Shown here piece after piece: positions 42,590-52,408 of a stretch of 64,000 bases of DNA. Positions within the stretch are counted from its first letter, which is position 1; every line of letters starts with the position of its first letter. Position numbers and translations under genes: made by a program. The notes under the pieces were generated by a model, which was not told where the DNA came from, did no database searches, and saw only the letters and a program-made list of their open reading frames with translations. Origin of the DNA: Variovorax beijingensis (GTDB taxonomy: Bacteria; Pseudomonadota; Gammaproteobacteria; Burkholderiales; Burkholderiaceae_C); assembly GCF_003951285.1 (NCBI RefSeq), contig NZ_RXFQ01000007.1:124001-188000 (forward strand), in the 5' to 3' direction.

Positions 42590-43480
42590 TCAGGCCTTGG
42601 CGGCGCCGCGCGAGGGCCAGAGCACCGAGGCAATGGCCACCATCATCAGCGCGACGGCCACCCAGTCCTGCCAGTGCACCACTTCGCCGAGCCACACGGC
42701 GCCGCTGAACACGCCCAGCACCGGGATGAACATCACGCTCAGGGTCGAGGCCACCGGCGGCAGGCCGCGCGCGAGGTAGAACCAGGCCGCATGCGCAAAG
42801 CCGAAGATCAGCACCGCGTTGTAGGCGATCGATCCCCAGGTCACGGTGCCGGGCCAGCGCCATGGGCCGCGCTCGAACAGCAGCGACAGCACCGTCATCA
42901 CCACGGCCGTCATCGCCGTCATCCAGAACGAGAGCGTGAGCGTCGGCAGCGCGATGCGCGAGCGGCGCAGCAGCTGCGTGCCCAGCGCCCATGTCGCGGC
43001 CGCCACCAATGCGAGCGCCACGTAGCCGGGCCGCCCCGCAAGGTCGGTGAGCTCGTGCCACAGCAGGAGCCCCACGCCGACTGCGCAGGCGCCCACGCCG
43101 ATCCATGAGCGCCGCGTGAGCACGGCCGAGAACAGCACGGCGCCGATCACCGCCGAGAACACCGGCATCGTGTAGCCCAGGATCGCGGCGCGCCCGCCCG
43201 AGAGCGCCTTCACCGCGAGGATGATGCAGGCGTGCCAGATGAACATGTTGGTGGCGCCCAGCCAGACCAGCTCGGGCCATGCGCGGCGCGGCACGTGGAA
43301 CGGCACCTTCATCACCACCAGCGCGATCGCCAGCACGGGCACGCCCAGCCAGATCGAAATCGCGCGGAAGGCCAGCGGTGGGTAGTCGGCCACGCCGAGC
43401 TTCATCACCGGCCAGTTGAAGCCCCACGCGAGGGTGAGGAGGACGAGAAGAACGAACTGGCGCGGCGTGAAGGAAGGCAT
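42590..43480 (-). CDS. EamA/DMT family transporter
   Basis: A 296-residue inner-membrane protein with ten predicted helices in two EamA repeats (drug/metabolite transporter superfamily). The N-terminal repeat has LTLAWGFNWPVMKLGVADYPPLAFRAISIW, and the second repeat ends in LPPVASTLSVMFIPVLGVFSGAVWLGEVVHWQDWVAVALMMVAI, both family hallmarks. Members export amino acids or metabolites, but specificity cannot be predicted. It is convergent with the GntR gene, 7 bp apart, and lies downstream of uvrA on the same strand (46 bp). Confidence 0.9.
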   Translation of the reverse strand: MPSFTPRQFVLLVLLTLAWGFNWPVMKLGVADYPPLAFRAISIWLGVPVLAIALVVMKVPFHVPRRAWPELVWLGATNMFIWHACIILAVKALSGGRAAILGYTMPVFSAVIGAVLFSAVLTRRSWIGVGACAVGVGLLLWHELTDLAGRPGYVALALVAAATWALGTQLLRRSRIALPTLTLSFWMTAMTAVVMTVLSLLFERGPWRWPGTVTWGSIAYNAVLIFGFAHAAWFYLARGLPPVASTLSVMFIPVLGVFSGAVWLGEVVHWQDWVAVALMMVAIASVLWPSRGAAKA

Positions 43481-43526
43481 GGGCCGCGATTGTGGCGCGG
43501 CCCGCGCATTCGTGCTGGTGGCGCCG

Positions 43527-46500
43527 CTACAGCAGGCGCTTGAGGTAGCGCCCCGTGTGGCTCGCCTCGTTGGCCGCGATGTCTTCCGGCGTGCCTTCGC
43601 CCACCACCGTGCCGCCGCCGGCGCCGCCCTCGGGGCCCATGTCGATCAGCCAGTCGGCGGTCTTGATGACGTCCAGGTTGTGCTCGATGACGACGATGGT
43701 GTTGCCCGCGTCGCGCAGCTGGTGCAGTACCTTGAGCAGCAGCTCGATGTCGGCAAAGTGCAGGCCGGTGGTCGGCTCGTCGAGGATGTAGAGCGTGCGG
43801 CCGGTGTCGCGCTTGCTGAGCTCCAGCGCCAGCTTCACGCGCTGCGCCTCGCCGCCCGACAGCGTGGTGGCCGACTGGCCGAGCTTGATGTAGCTGAGGC
43901 CCACGTCGAGCAGCGTGCGCAGCTTGCGCTCGATGGTGGGCACGGCCTTCAAAAATTCGTGCGCGGTCTCCACCGTCATCTCGAGGATCTGTGCGATGTT
44001 CTTGCCCTTGTACAGAACCTCGAGCGTCTCGCGGTTGTAGCGCTGGCCGTGGCACACCTCGCAGGGCACGTACACGTCGGGCAGGAAGTGCATCTCGACC
44101 TTCACCACGCCGTCGCCCTGGCAGGCCTCGCAGCGCCCGCCCGCCACGTTGAAGCTGAAGCGGCCCGGGCCGTAGCCGCGTTCGCGCGCGGTGTTGGTCT
44201 CGGCCATCAGCTCGCGGATCGGCGTGAACAGGCCCGTGTAGGTGGCCGGGTTGCTGCGCGGCGTGCGGCCGATGGGGCTCTGGTCGACGTTGATGACCTT
44301 GTCGAAATACTCGATGCCCTCGACCGATTCATGCGCGGCCGGTTCCTCGTGCGCGCGGTAGAGCGTGCGCGCCACGGCGGTGTAGAGCGTGTCGTTCACC
44401 AGCGTCGACTTGCCCGAGCCCGAGACCCCGGTCACGCAGGTGAGCAGGCCGACCGGGAAGGCCACGCTCACGTCCTTCAGGTTGTTGCCGGTGGCGCCGA
44501 CAACGCGGATTTCCTGCAGGTTGGTCTGCGAGGCCAGGTGCGCTGCTTCGCGCGCGGCGCGCCGCTCGGCCGCGGGGCTCGGCGGAAAGCGCGAGGCCTT
44601 CTTGCCCTCGTTGAAGGCGGGCTTCTTCACGACCGGCAGCCACGCGGTGCGGCGCTTCGGCACTTCGATCTTCTTCGTGCCCGAAAGGTACTGGCCGGTC
44701 AGCGAATCGGGGTTGGCCGCCACCTGGGCATAGCTGCCCTGCGCCATCACGCGCCCGCCGTGGATGCCCGCGCCGGGGCCCATGTCGATCACGTGGTCGG
44801 CGGCGTGGATCATGTCCTCGTCGTGCTCGACCACGATCACGCTGTTGCCGATGTCGCGCAAATGCTTGAGCGTGCCGATCAGCCGGTCGTTGTCGCGCTG
44901 GTGCAGGCCGATGCTGGGCTCGTCGAGCACGTACATCACGCCCGTGAGGCCCGAGCCGATCTGCGAAGCCAGCCGGATGCGCTGCGCCTCGCCGCCCGAG
45001 AGCGTCTCGGCGCTGCGGTCCAGGCTCAGGTAGTTCAGGCCCACGTCGTTCAGGAACTTGAGGCGCAGGCCGATCTCGCGCACGACCTTGTCGGCGATGT
45101 CGGCCTTGGCGCCGCGCAGCTTGAGCGTCTGGAACCAGGCGAGGGAGTCGCGCAAGGTCAGGTGGCTCAATTCGAAGATCGCCATGCGTGGCGGCTCGCC
45201 ACCGTCCGCGGGCCGGGCCGATTCATCGACCAGGAACACGTTGCGAGCTTCAGGCCGCAGCCGCGAGCCGCCGCAGTCGGGACAGGGCTGCAGGTTGCGA
45301 AAGCGCGCGAGGTCTTCGCGCACCATCACCGAATCGGTCTCGCGGTAGCGCCGCGCCATGTTCGGGATGATGCCCTCGAAGGGATGCTTCTTCGTGAGCT
45401 TCTTGCCCGCGAAGTTGCCCGACTCCATGGTGTAGTTGAACTTGATCTCCTCGGCGGCCGAGCCGTGCAGCAGCACCTGCTGCACCGAGGCGGGCAATGA
45501 TTCGAAGGGCGCGTCGACGTCGAACTTGTAGTGCTTCGCAACGCTCTCGATCATGCTGAAGTAGTAGCCGTTGCGGCGGTCCCAGCCCTTGATGGCGCCG
45601 CTCGCGAGCGACAGCGATGGAAAGGCCACCACGCGCGCCGGGTCGAACACCTCGCGGTGGCCGAGGCCGTCGCAGCTCGGACAGGCGCCCACGGGTGAGT
45701 TGAACGAAAAGAGGCGCGGCTCCAGCTCCGACAGCGAGTAGTGGCAGATCGGGCAGGCGAACTTGGCGTTGAACAGGTGCTCCTTGTCGGGCGCGCCCTC
45801 GGTGCCCAGCTCCAGCGCGATGGCGCGGCCCTCGGCCAGCCGCAGCGCGGCCTCGAAGCTCTCGGCCAGGCGCTGCTGCATGTCGGCGCGCGCGCGCAGC
45901 CGGTCGATCACCACGTCGATGTCGTGCTTCTCGGTCTTCTTGAGCTTGGGCAGGTCGTTGTATTCGTACGTTTGCCCATCGACGCGGAAGCGCACGTAGC
46001 CCGCGGCCTGCATCTCGGCGAAGAGCTCGAGGAATTCGCCTTTTTTCTCGCGCGCAACAGGCGCGAGGATCATGAGCCGCGGCTCATCGGGAATCGCAAG
46101 CGTCGCATCGACCATCTGCGACACGGTCTGCGCCTGCAGCGGCAGGTGGTGCTCGGGGCAGTAGGGCGTGCCGGCGCGCGCATAGAGCAGGCGCAGGTAG
46201 TCGTGGATCTCGGTCACCGTGCCCACGGTGGAGCGCGGGTTGTGGCTGGTGGCCTTCTGCTCGATGCTGATGGCGGGCGACAGGCCCTCGATCACGTCGA
46301 CGTCGGGCTTGTCCATGAGCTGCAGGAACTGCCGCGCATAGGCCGAGAGGCTTTCCACGTAGCGCCGCTGGCCTTCGGCATACAGCGTGTCGAAGGCCAG
46401 GCTCGACTTGCCCGAGCCCGACAGCCCGGTGATCACCACCAGCTTGTTGCGCGGGATGTCGAGGTCGACGTTCTTCAGGTTGTGGGTGCGCGCACCGCGG

Positions 46501-46643
46501 ATGCTGATGCGCTGCTGCGCGAGCACCGCGCCGAGGTAGGTGTCGCGTTCGAGTTCCGCGTCGCGTGCGCGCTGCGCGTCGTCGTCGGCGTATTCAATGG
46601 CTTTGGAATTCAAGGGGGCGATCGTCCGAGGGCAACCGGACAT
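43527..46643 (-). CDS. uvrA: Excinuclease ABC subunit A (UvrA)
   Basis: A 1038-residue UvrA, the damage-sensing ATPase of nucleotide excision repair. Two ABC modules are present: Walker [13 protein letters not shown] and [12 protein letters not shown], signature LSGGEAQRI and [11 protein letters not shown]. Zinc sites are [12 protein letters not shown] with a distal CPSC, and CEACQGDG with CEVCHGQ. The UvrB-binding and insertion domains are in place. The N-terminus before [19 protein letters not shown] has about 48 extra residues and no clear ribosome site, so the start at 46643 is uncertain. Divergent from ssb, as in many proteobacteria. A dyad CCGGAC-N6-GTCCGG covers the start codon. Confidence 0.96.
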   Translation of the reverse strand: MSGCPRTIAPLNSKAIEYADDDAQRARDAELERDTYLGAVLAQQRISIRGARTHNLKNVDLDIPRNKLVVITGLSGSGKSSLAFDTLYAEGQRRYVESLSAYARQFLQLMDKPDVDVIEGLSPAISIEQKATSHNPRSTVGTVTEIHDYLRLLYARAGTPYCPEHHLPLQAQTVSQMVDATLAIPDEPRLMILAPVAREKKGEFLELFAEMQAAGYVRFRVDGQTYEYNDLPKLKKTEKHDIDVVIDRLRARADMQQRLAESFEAALRLAEGRAIALELGTEGAPDKEHLFNAKFACPICHYSLSELEPRLFSFNSPVGACPSCDGLGHREVFDPARVVAFPSLSLASGAIKGWDRRNGYYFSMIESVAKHYKFDVDAPFESLPASVQQVLLHGSAAEEIKFNYTMESGNFAGKKLTKKHPFEGIIPNMARRYRETDSVMVREDLARFRNLQPCPDCGGSRLRPEARNVFLVDESARPADGGEPPRMAIFELSHLTLRDSLAWFQTLKLRGAKADIADKVVREIGLRLKFLNDVGLNYLSLDRSAETLSGGEAQRIRLASQIGSGLTGVMYVLDEPSIGLHQRDNDRLIGTLKHLRDIGNSVIVVEHDEDMIHAADHVIDMGPGAGIHGGRVMAQGSYAQVAANPDSLTGQYLSGTKKIEVPKRRTAWLPVVKKPAFNEGKKASRFPPSPAAERRAAREAAHLASQTNLQEIRVVGATGNNLKDVSVAFPVGLLTCVTGVSGSGKSTLVNDTLYTAVARTLYRAHEEPAAHESVEGIEYFDKVINVDQSPIGRTPRSNPATYTGLFTPIRELMAETNTARERGYGPGRFSFNVAGGRCEACQGDGVVKVEMHFLPDVYVPCEVCHGQRYNRETLEVLYKGKNIAQILEMTVETAHEFLKAVPTIERKLRTLLDVGLSYIKLGQSATTLSGGEAQRVKLALELSKRDTGRTLYILDEPTTGLHFADIELLLKVLHQLRDAGNTIVVIEHNLDVIKTADWLIDMGPEGGAGGGTVVGEGTPEDIAANEASHTGRYLKRLL

Positions 46644-46653
46644 GATAGTCCGG
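46636..46653. promoter_or_regulatory. Inverted repeat over the uvrA start codon
   Basis: CCGGAC-ATGATA-GTCCGG is a perfect 6-bp dyad covering the uvrA ATG. No LexA-type CTGT-N8-ACAG box is seen in the uvrA-ssb spacer, so this is the only obvious symmetric site there. Confidence 0.35.
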
Positions 46654-46793
46654 GCGCCGTTTCATGGCGAGCGGGCGGGTGGCGGCGGTTTTACGGAAGC
46701 GGCGCCTCGAAAGGGGTCCGGCCGGCCGGCATCGGGCACAATCTAGGGTTCTCTTCCTCCTTCTCCTTCATCTACTTATCAGGGGCAGTGCAT

Positions 46794-47342
46794 ATGGCAT
46801 CGGTCAACAAAGTCATCGTCGTCGGCAATCTGGGGCGCGACCCCGAAATGCGTACCTTCCCGAGCGGCGACCAGGTCGCGAACGTCACCGTGGCCACCAC
46901 CGATCGCTGGAAGGACAAGCAAAGCGGCGAAATGCGCGAAGCCACCGAGTGGCACCGCATCGTCTTCAACGGCCGCCTGGCCGAAATCGCCGGCCAGTAC
47001 CTGCGCAAGGGCTCGCAGGTGTACGTCGAAGGCAGCCTGCGCACGCGCAAGTGGACCGACAAGGACGGCATCGAAAAATACACCACCGAAATCCGCGCCG
47101 ACCAGATGCAGATGCTGGGCAGCCGCCAGGGCCAGGGCGGCCCCTCGGGCGGTCCCGAGGACGACGGCGGCTATTCGCAGGGCGGCGGTGGCTACTCGCA
47201 AGGCGCCGGTGGTGGTGGCGGCGGCGGCTATGCCCCGCGCGCACCGGCCGCGGCACCGCGCGCTCCGGCACCGGCCCCGCGCCAGGCTCCGGCCAAGTCG
47301 TCGTCGGGCTTCGACGACATGGACGACGACATTCCGTTCTGA
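46794..47342 (+). CDS. ssb: Single-stranded DNA-binding protein (SSB)
   Basis: A 182-residue SSB that coats single-stranded DNA and recruits repair and replication proteins. The OB-fold is residues 1-110 ([57 protein letters not shown]). The Gly/Tyr/Ser/Gln- and Pro/Ala-rich linker (115-170) ends in the acidic tip DDMDDDIPF, the site for partner proteins. Divergent from uvrA. Followed by a stem with GGCTGAAGC/GCTTCAGCC arms. Confidence 0.97.
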   Translation: MASVNKVIVVGNLGRDPEMRTFPSGDQVANVTVATTDRWKDKQSGEMREATEWHRIVFNGRLAEIAGQYLRKGSQVYVEGSLRTRKWTDKDGIEKYTTEIRADQMQMLGSRQGQGGPSGGPEDDGGYSQGGGGYSQGAGGGGGGGYAPRAPAAAPRAPAPAPRQAPAKSSSGFDDMDDDIPF

Positions 47343-47357
47343 ACTGAATCGCACCGT

Positions 47358-47387
47358 GGCTGAAGCCGTTCCATCGCCGCTTCAGCC
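47358..47387. terminator. Stem-loop downstream of ssb
   Basis: GGCTGAAGC (47358-47366) and GCTTCAGCC (47379-47387) form a perfect 9-bp stem with a 12-nt loop 16 bp after the ssb stop. It lacks a T-run, so it is a transcript-end or Rho-assisted terminator candidate. Confidence 0.5.
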
Positions 47388-47469
47388 GCGCGGCTTGCCG
47401 GGAGCGCAGCGGCTTCCGGTGGATGTTTCCTGAGCCGGACCGGGCAGGCCGCACGCAGATGAGCCTCGC

Positions 47470-49446
47470 ATGAGCCTCGGGTCTGCGCGTCGGCTGCTCG
47501 AACATTTCTCCAGATACCGTCTTGCCTCGGTCTGGGCGAACGTGGTGCTCATGGTGTCCATCGCACTGCTGCTGGCCATGGCCGCCTTTTTCGGCACGAC
47601 CGGCGCCGCGCGGCACAACGCGGCGCTGCACCTGACGCAGGCCGATTGGCAGGTGCAGGACGCACCCGGCTTCCGCGCACTGCCGCTTGCCGTGGACAGC
47701 AAGGCCCTGCCTTCCGCCTGGCAGCCGGTCGAGTTGCCGCTGGCCCTGCCCATTGCGCTGCTGCGCCAGGCCGACGGCAGCGTGTCGACCGGCGCGACCC
47801 GCATCACCTGGCTGCGGCTTTCCACACGCAACCTGCCCGACACGCCGGCGCCGCTCGCGCTCTATGGCGCGCGCATCAAGACCGACGGCACCATCGCGGT
47901 GTATGCCAACGGGCGGCTGGTCCACCGCGCGCAGGTCCAGGGCCCGCTGTGGAACAGCACCCGCACGCCGCTGTGGGTGCTGCTGGGCAAGACGACCGAC
48001 GGCGCGCCGTTGAACGAGATCCTGGTGCGGATGGAGCACACGCGCGGCGCGCAGGTGGCGGTTTCATCGCTGTGGCTGGGCCCCGCCGAAGCGCTGGAAG
48101 CGCGCCATCGCACGCGGCAGTGGCTGCAGCAGGAGCTGCCGGCCATGCTCAGCGCGGCCTTCATGGCCGTGGGCGTGTTCGCGCTGTTCGTGTGGTTCAG
48201 GCGCAGCCACGAAACCGGCTACCTGCTCTTCTTCAACCTGGCGACCACGTCCTTTTTGCGCAGCCTGCATTTCTATGTCGGCGTTCCGGTCGCCAACGAC
48301 TGGTTTGCCTGGCTCACCGTCAACTCGCTGTTCTGGCTGGTGGCGGTGGTGCACTTCGCGCTGCGCCAGCTGCACGGCCGTCCGCTCCGGTGGTTCACCG
48401 GCGCGGTGGTGGCGTGGACGGCGCTGACCGGCATGCTGACGCTGCCGGACCTGGCGATCCTGAGGAACACGCCGCAGGTGACGCCGCTGATCTACCTTGG
48501 CGCGGCGCTGATGGGTGTCGCCGTTGCGCTGGTGGGCGGCCTCAGCGCCTGGCGCCGCTCCAGCGAGGGGCGGCTGGTGGCGGTGGGCATCGGCGTGTGC
48601 GTGCTGCTGGGGGTGTCCGACTGGCTGCTGCAGAACAATTTCGTGAGCCCCGAGGGCTGGTACCTGGGCGCCTACACCAATGCCGTCACGTTCAGCGTGT
48701 TCGGGGTGCTGCTGTACCGGCGCTACGTCAATGCCATTGCCGAGGTCGAGCGGGTCAACGCCGGCCTGGCCCAGCGCCTTGCGGCGCGCGAAGCCGAGCT
48801 CGAGCTCAGCCACCGGCGGCTGCGCGAGGTCGAGAAGAAGCAGACCATCAGCGACGAGCGCCAGCGCCTGACGCAGGACATGCACGACGGCCTGGGCTCC
48901 TCGCTGATCAGCGCCATCCGCTCCGTGGAGGGCGGCAGCATGAACGGCGACAAGGTCTCGCAGGTGCTCAAGAGCTGCCTGGAAGACCTCAAGCTCACCA
49001 TCGATTCGATGGAGCCGCTCGAGGACGACCTGTTGCTGCTGCTGGCCACGCTGCGCTACCGGCTCGGCCCGCGGCTCGAGAGCTCGGGCGTGGCACTGCA
49101 ATGGCAGGTGCAGGAGCTGCCGGCGCTGGACTGGCTCGACCCGACCAGCGCGCTGCACATCCTGCGCATCGTGCAGGAGAGCATCGCCAACGTGCTGCGT
49201 CATACCCGCGCCACCGAGATCCGGGTGAGTACCGAGCGCCAGGCATCGGGCGTACGGGTGAGCATCGAGGACAACGGCCAGGGCTTCGACGTCGAGAAGG
49301 CCTTGGCCGGTGCCGGCGGGCGCGGCATGCAGAACCAGCAGCGCCGGGCGCAGGCCGTCGGGGGCGAAGTCTCGTGGCGCTCGGGGCCGGGGGGCACGCT
49401 GTTCACGCTCTGGCTGCCGCTCAAGCGCGGCGGGCGGGCGGTGTAG
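47470..49446 (+). CDS. Orphan membrane sensor histidine kinase (7TM-DISM-like, HisKA_3)
   Basis: A 658-residue NarL-class sensor kinase. TM1 (about 23-44) precedes a 160-residue periplasmic domain of sheet-rich, 7TMR-DISM-like character; then seven membrane helices follow (about 218-415). A short coiled coil (ERVNAGLAQRLAAREAELELSHRRLREVEKK) leads to the HisKA_3 dimerisation helix ERQRLTQDMHDGLGSSL with phospho-H472. The ATPase domain has ESIANVLRHTRATE (N box), DNGQGFD and GRGMQNQQRRA. No response regulator gene is adjacent. It begins 128 bp after ssb on the same strand; the intervening hairpin suggests a separate transcript. Confidence 0.87.
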   Translation: MSLGSARRLLEHFSRYRLASVWANVVLMVSIALLLAMAAFFGTTGAARHNAALHLTQADWQVQDAPGFRALPLAVDSKALPSAWQPVELPLALPIALLRQADGSVSTGATRITWLRLSTRNLPDTPAPLALYGARIKTDGTIAVYANGRLVHRAQVQGPLWNSTRTPLWVLLGKTTDGAPLNEILVRMEHTRGAQVAVSSLWLGPAEALEARHRTRQWLQQELPAMLSAAFMAVGVFALFVWFRRSHETGYLLFFNLATTSFLRSLHFYVGVPVANDWFAWLTVNSLFWLVAVVHFALRQLHGRPLRWFTGAVVAWTALTGMLTLPDLAILRNTPQVTPLIYLGAALMGVAVALVGGLSAWRRSSEGRLVAVGIGVCVLLGVSDWLLQNNFVSPEGWYLGAYTNAVTFSVFGVLLYRRYVNAIAEVERVNAGLAQRLAAREAELELSHRRLREVEKKQTISDERQRLTQDMHDGLGSSLISAIRSVEGGSMNGDKVSQVLKSCLEDLKLTIDSMEPLEDDLLLLLATLRYRLGPRLESSGVALQWQVQELPALDWLDPTSALHILRIVQESIANVLRHTRATEIRVSTERQASGVRVSIEDNGQGFDVEKALAGAGGRGMQNQQRRAQAVGGEVSWRSGPGGTLFTLWLPLKRGGRAV

Positions 49447-49461
49447 TAGCCGGGCCGGGGT

Positions 49462-49902
49462 TCAACCGGCGTCGGCGTGGCCCGCGTATTGGGGCAGGTT
49501 GTCGGTGATCGTGAACCAGGGCGCCTTCGAGCCGACGAAGATGTGCGCGCGCGGGCGGATCGAAGGGTCGTCGGCCAGCGTGCCCAGGGTCACATGCACG
49601 AACAGGCCGTCCCGCACCACCGAGTAGAGCAGCGAGCCGCAACGGCGGCAGTGCACATTGCCGGCGTCTTGCTCGCCGAAGACCAGGAGTTCGTCCTGGC
49701 CTTGCGCGATGGCCAGCTTGTGCCGCTCGATGCCGGCGAAGGGCTTGAAGGCCGAGCCGGTCGTGCGCCGGCAGTCGGCGCAGTGGCAGTTCAGCGCATA
49801 GGCGAACTCGTCGGCCACGGTGTAGCGCACGGCACCGCAGAGGCATTGGCCGGCAAGCGTGCGGGTGGCTGCGTTCTCGGGGCTGGTCACCGGACTCTCC
49901 AT
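49462..49902 (-). CDS. GFA family protein (CENP-V/GFA zinc fold)
   Basis: A 146-residue GFA-fold protein named after glutathione-dependent formaldehyde-activating enzyme. Zinc Cys clusters are GQCLCGAVRY, LNCHCADCRRTTGSAF and HCRRCGSLLY. Members bind zinc and sometimes glutathione, but most are of unknown function; the enzyme title should not be taken literally. It follows YebC on the minus strand by 18 bp and is convergent with the histidine kinase gene. Confidence 0.87.
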   Translation of the reverse strand: MESPVTSPENAATRTLAGQCLCGAVRYTVADEFAYALNCHCADCRRTTGSAFKPFAGIERHKLAIAQGQDELLVFGEQDAGNVHCRRCGSLLYSVVRDGLFVHVTLGTLADDPSIRPRAHIFVGSKAPWFTITDNLPQYAGHADAG

Positions 49903-49920
49903 CGAACGAGAGGCAGCGGC

Positions 49921-50634
49921 TCAGCCCGCCAGCCCCACGAACACGTTCTGCACGTCGTCGTTCGCGTCGATGGCCGCGAGGAACACCTCGACCTCTTCGA
50001 GATGCTCCGCGCTGAGGCTGGCCGGATCGACCGGATTCTTCGGCTTGTAGCCCAGCTTGGCCGACAGCACGGTGAAGCCCTGGGCCGGCAGCGCGCGGCT
50101 CACCAGGTCGAGGTCGGTCGGGTCGGTCAGGAACACCGCGGTGCCGCCTTCGCCGGCCGCCTCGAAGTCCTGCGCGCCCGCTTCGATGGCGGCGACTTCG
50201 GCATCGGCATCGGCACGCGAAGGCTCGGCCTCGATCATGCCCACGTGGTCGAAGTCCCACGACACCGAGCCCGAGGTGCCGAGCTGGCCCTTGCGGAACA
50301 GCACGCGCATTTCAGGCGCGGTGCGGTTCACGTTGTCGGTCAGGCACTCGACCATCACGGGCACCTGGTGCGGCGCAAAGCCTTCGTAGATCACATGCTC
50401 GAAGTGCACCGCCTCGCCGGTGAGCCCGGCGCCCTTCTTGATGGCGCGGTCCAGCGTGTCCTTGGGCATCGAGACCTTGCGGGCCTGCTCCACCACCAGC
50501 CGCAGGCGCGCATTGGAGGCCGGATCGGCGCCGCTGCGCGCGGCCACCATGATTTCCTTGGCCAGTTTTCCGAACAGGCGGCCCTTGGCATTGGCCGCCA
50601 GGTCCTTGTGCTTTGCTTTCCACTGTGCGCCCAT
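49921..50634 (-). CDS. YebC/PmpR family protein
   Basis: A 237-residue YebC/TACO1-family protein. The N-terminus [35 protein letters not shown] is close to the family's signature, followed by [26 protein letters not shown] and [23 protein letters not shown]. The family includes DNA-binding regulators (PmpR) and factors that help ribosomes translate polyproline stretches, so the annotation as a transcription regulator is not the only reading. ATG 50634 is the conserved start. Opposite in direction to the small secreted-protein gene with a 353-bp spacer. Confidence 0.93.
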   Translation of the reverse strand: MGAQWKAKHKDLAANAKGRLFGKLAKEIMVAARSGADPASNARLRLVVEQARKVSMPKDTLDRAIKKGAGLTGEAVHFEHVIYEGFAPHQVPVMVECLTDNVNRTAPEMRVLFRKGQLGTSGSVSWDFDHVGMIEAEPSRADADAEVAAIEAGAQDFEAAGEGGTAVFLTDPTDLDLVSRALPAQGFTVLSAKLGYKPKNPVDPASLSAEHLEEVEVFLAAIDANDDVQNVFVGLAG

Positions 50635-50987
50635 GGCTGATGTTCCTTGTGTTGTGTTGTGGCTGGATGGGCCGTTCGGGGCAACTACTTTAGCCGCAGC
50701 GCTTGAGGGCGGCAGTTTTTTCCAATCCGCGAAGGCCGGCATCTCCATGGCCCCGGTCCACCGCTTTGGCGCTGCGATTGTTTCCTTTCCGTGAACGCCG
50801 CGGTTCCTTTTGCTAAGGGTTTTTACGTAGAAGACGGCGCACAATTCATCTCACAGACCGGCCCCCAAGCCGATCTGGGTGAACAGGGCCCCGAGCGAGG
50901 TGGCCGCCCCCGACGGGACGGTGACCCACCCAAGACCGGTTCGAAATCATCCAAAGTCAAAACTGAACTGAATTGAAGGAAATCAAA
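50635..50987. other. 353-bp spacer between yebC-like and small secreted-protein genes
   Basis: Holds the divergent promoters. A T-rich patch GGGTTTTTACGTAG lies near 50818 and a G/C-rich, hairpin-prone leader (about 50860-50935, with GGGGCC-type repeats) precedes the small-gene ribosome site. I see no gene; an in-frame GTG-started reading frame over 50791-50976 lacks a ribosome site and looks like chance. Confidence 0.5.
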
Positions 50988-51368
50988 ATGACCGCCTCGA
51001 AGATCCTCTCCGCCGTTGCTGTTGCCCTCATGGCCGTCGCCGGTGCCGCCCACGCCGAAACCTACGAAGGCGTGCATCAGCTGACCTCGGCGGCCAGCCG
51101 CGCCGACGTCGCCGGCCAGGCCGTGGCTGCCGCGCACAGCGCCAACCCGTACGCCACCGGCGCCAATGCAGGCCCGGCCCAGGTGTTCGTTTCGTCGACC
51201 AGCCGCGATGCGGTCCGTGCAGAAGCCGCTGTCGCGGCCCGCAGCGCCGATCCGTACGCCGAAGGCGCGTCGTCGGGCGTCGCCCCGATCGTCGCCAGCA
51301 CGGTGGACCGCGCCACGGTGCGCGCCGCAGCCCGCGCTGCTGCCCGCGGCGACGCACTGCCGCTGTAA
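50988..51368 (+). CDS. Small exported repeat protein of unknown function
   Basis: A 126-residue protein with a Sec signal peptide (KILSAVAVALMAVAGAAHA, cleavage before ETYEG). The mature part is three imperfect repeats of about 45 residues. Each starts near SxxSRxxVxxxAxxAAxS and holds a NPYATGANAG or DPYAEGASSG turn; the third is truncated (VDRATVRAAARAAARGD). It is Ala-rich and helical. The ATG at 50988 has a strong GAAGGAA ribosome site 6 nt upstream, and a strong terminator follows the stop, so it is a single-gene unit. Function not recognised; a periplasmic or envelope role is likely. Confidence 0.75.
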   Translation: MTASKILSAVAVALMAVAGAAHAETYEGVHQLTSAASRADVAGQAVAAAHSANPYATGANAGPAQVFVSSTSRDAVRAEAAVAARSADPYAEGASSGVAPIVASTVDRATVRAAARAAARGDALPL

Positions 51369-51377
51369 AACGGTCCC

Positions 51378-51439
51378 GGCGCTCGGCGAGCGCCAATCCT
51401 CCAAAAAGCCGGCCATGCGAAAGCATGGGCCGGCTCTTT
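51378..51439 (+). terminator. Two stem-loops; second is a strong intrinsic terminator
   Basis: A perfect stem GGCGCTC-GGC-GAGCGCC (51378-51394) is followed by AGCCGGCC-ATGC-GAAA-GCAT-GGGCCGGCT (51407-51435) with a GNRA loop, preceded by AAAAA and followed by CTTT. It ends the small exported-protein transcript. Confidence 0.8.
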
Positions 51440-51729
51440 GCCGCGCTGGCCGCCTCGGACGCGCTGGCCGCAGCCCGGGCGTGGTTGATTTGCCACGCAG
51501 GCACATGCTTTTGCCTTACAAATCGGCCGCCGCCTCTGCGGGCGGACATCGAGCTTTGGCCGCAGCCCGGTACGATGGTGCCCGCCGCGGCGGGGCTGGC
51601 CGACGCGGCTTTGATGGCCCCCCATCCGCAAGATACCCACAACGTGAGCTGCACCCTGGTTCTGAAAGACGCCGCCGGCCGCTTCGAAGCCGATGCCTTC
51701 GCATGCCTGGCGGGTTGAACCGAGCACGC
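51440..51729. other. 290-bp spacer without a supported gene
   Basis: A reading frame from 51425 to 51718 begins inside the terminator, lacks a ribosome site and has no recognisable sequence. Near its end an ATG-initiated stretch (MAPHPQDTHNV...) is possible but unsupported. A -10-like TACGAT lies near 51570. The region probably holds the promoter of the next gene. Confidence 0.4.
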
Positions 51730-52329
51730 ATGGCCCTCACGCTCGACCCCGAAGACACGCGCGCACGCATTCACGGCCTGGCGTGGTGCGGCTTTCACCC
51801 CGACGGCGACATCGAATGGATGATCACCGACGAGTACCTCGACCCCGACGAGCTCACGGCCGAAGACCGGGCCTGGGTCAAGGCCGAGGCGGCGCGCGCC
51901 TGCGCCGCCAAGCGCGCCGCCGAGGCTTCCTGGCCCGCCCAGACCGAATACGACCGCCTCGAAGCGGTGTTCGCCCAGCTGCGCAGCGAGAAGATCATTG
52001 CGCTGCACCGCGCCGGCAACTCGCTGGCCGATGGGCATGACGACGTGCGTGAGCAGTGGCGCGCCGCCGGCCGGCTGGCCTCGGGCATTCGCGGCTGCTG
52101 CTTCTATCACGCGCAGGACCTCGACGCCGCCGTGCGCACCGGCCGCCTCTACCTGGCGTTCAGCGGCGGCATGATTCCCGAGATCGACCAGCGCGAGGCC
52201 AACACCGTCGCGGTCGGCCGGCGCATCGTCGAGCTGCTGCGCGCGGCCGGCTTCGGCGCCCAATGGAGCGGCAACATCAACGAGCGCATCGAGGCCGACC
52301 TGGGCCAGTGGCGCAAGCGAAGCCCCTAG
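51730..52329 (+). CDS. Hypothetical protein, 199 residues
   Basis: A soluble 199-residue protein that I do not recognise with certainty; it resembles the DUF6891-like group. The N-terminal half is acidic and helical ([46 protein letters not shown]). The C-terminal half contains [29 protein letters not shown] and [33 protein letters not shown], an alpha/beta pattern. ATG 51730 was chosen; an ATG nine codons upstream is possible. It stands alone, 79 bp before the LLM oxidoreductase gene on the same strand. Confidence 0.65.
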   Translation: MALTLDPEDTRARIHGLAWCGFHPDGDIEWMITDEYLDPDELTAEDRAWVKAEAARACAAKRAAEASWPAQTEYDRLEAVFAQLRSEKIIALHRAGNSLADGHDDVREQWRAAGRLASGIRGCCFYHAQDLDAAVRTGRLYLAFSGGMIPEIDQREANTVAVGRRIVELLRAAGFGAQWSGNINERIEADLGQWRKRSP

Positions 52330-52408
52330 CCGGGCGCCGGCCAGCCCTAGCAGAGCGGGCAATGGCTTGCACGAGCAGGGATCGCCGGATCGCGCCATCA
52401 TCCGGCCC

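Noticed and set aside
43416..45500. Long plus-strand frame opposite uvrA
   Set aside because: Shadow of uvrA; composition is typical of an antisense frame and there is no ribosome site or motif.
46644..46793. SOS box expected between uvrA and ssb
   Set aside because: I looked for CTGT-N8-ACAG and did not find it.
50791..50976. 61-codon GTG-started frame upstream of the small exported protein
   Set aside because: No ribosome site, low-complexity charged product, and it overlaps the structured leader and ribosome site of the real gene.
51425..51718. 97-codon frame before the hypothetical gene
   Set aside because: It begins inside the intrinsic terminator, has no ribosome site and shows no coding pattern I recognise.
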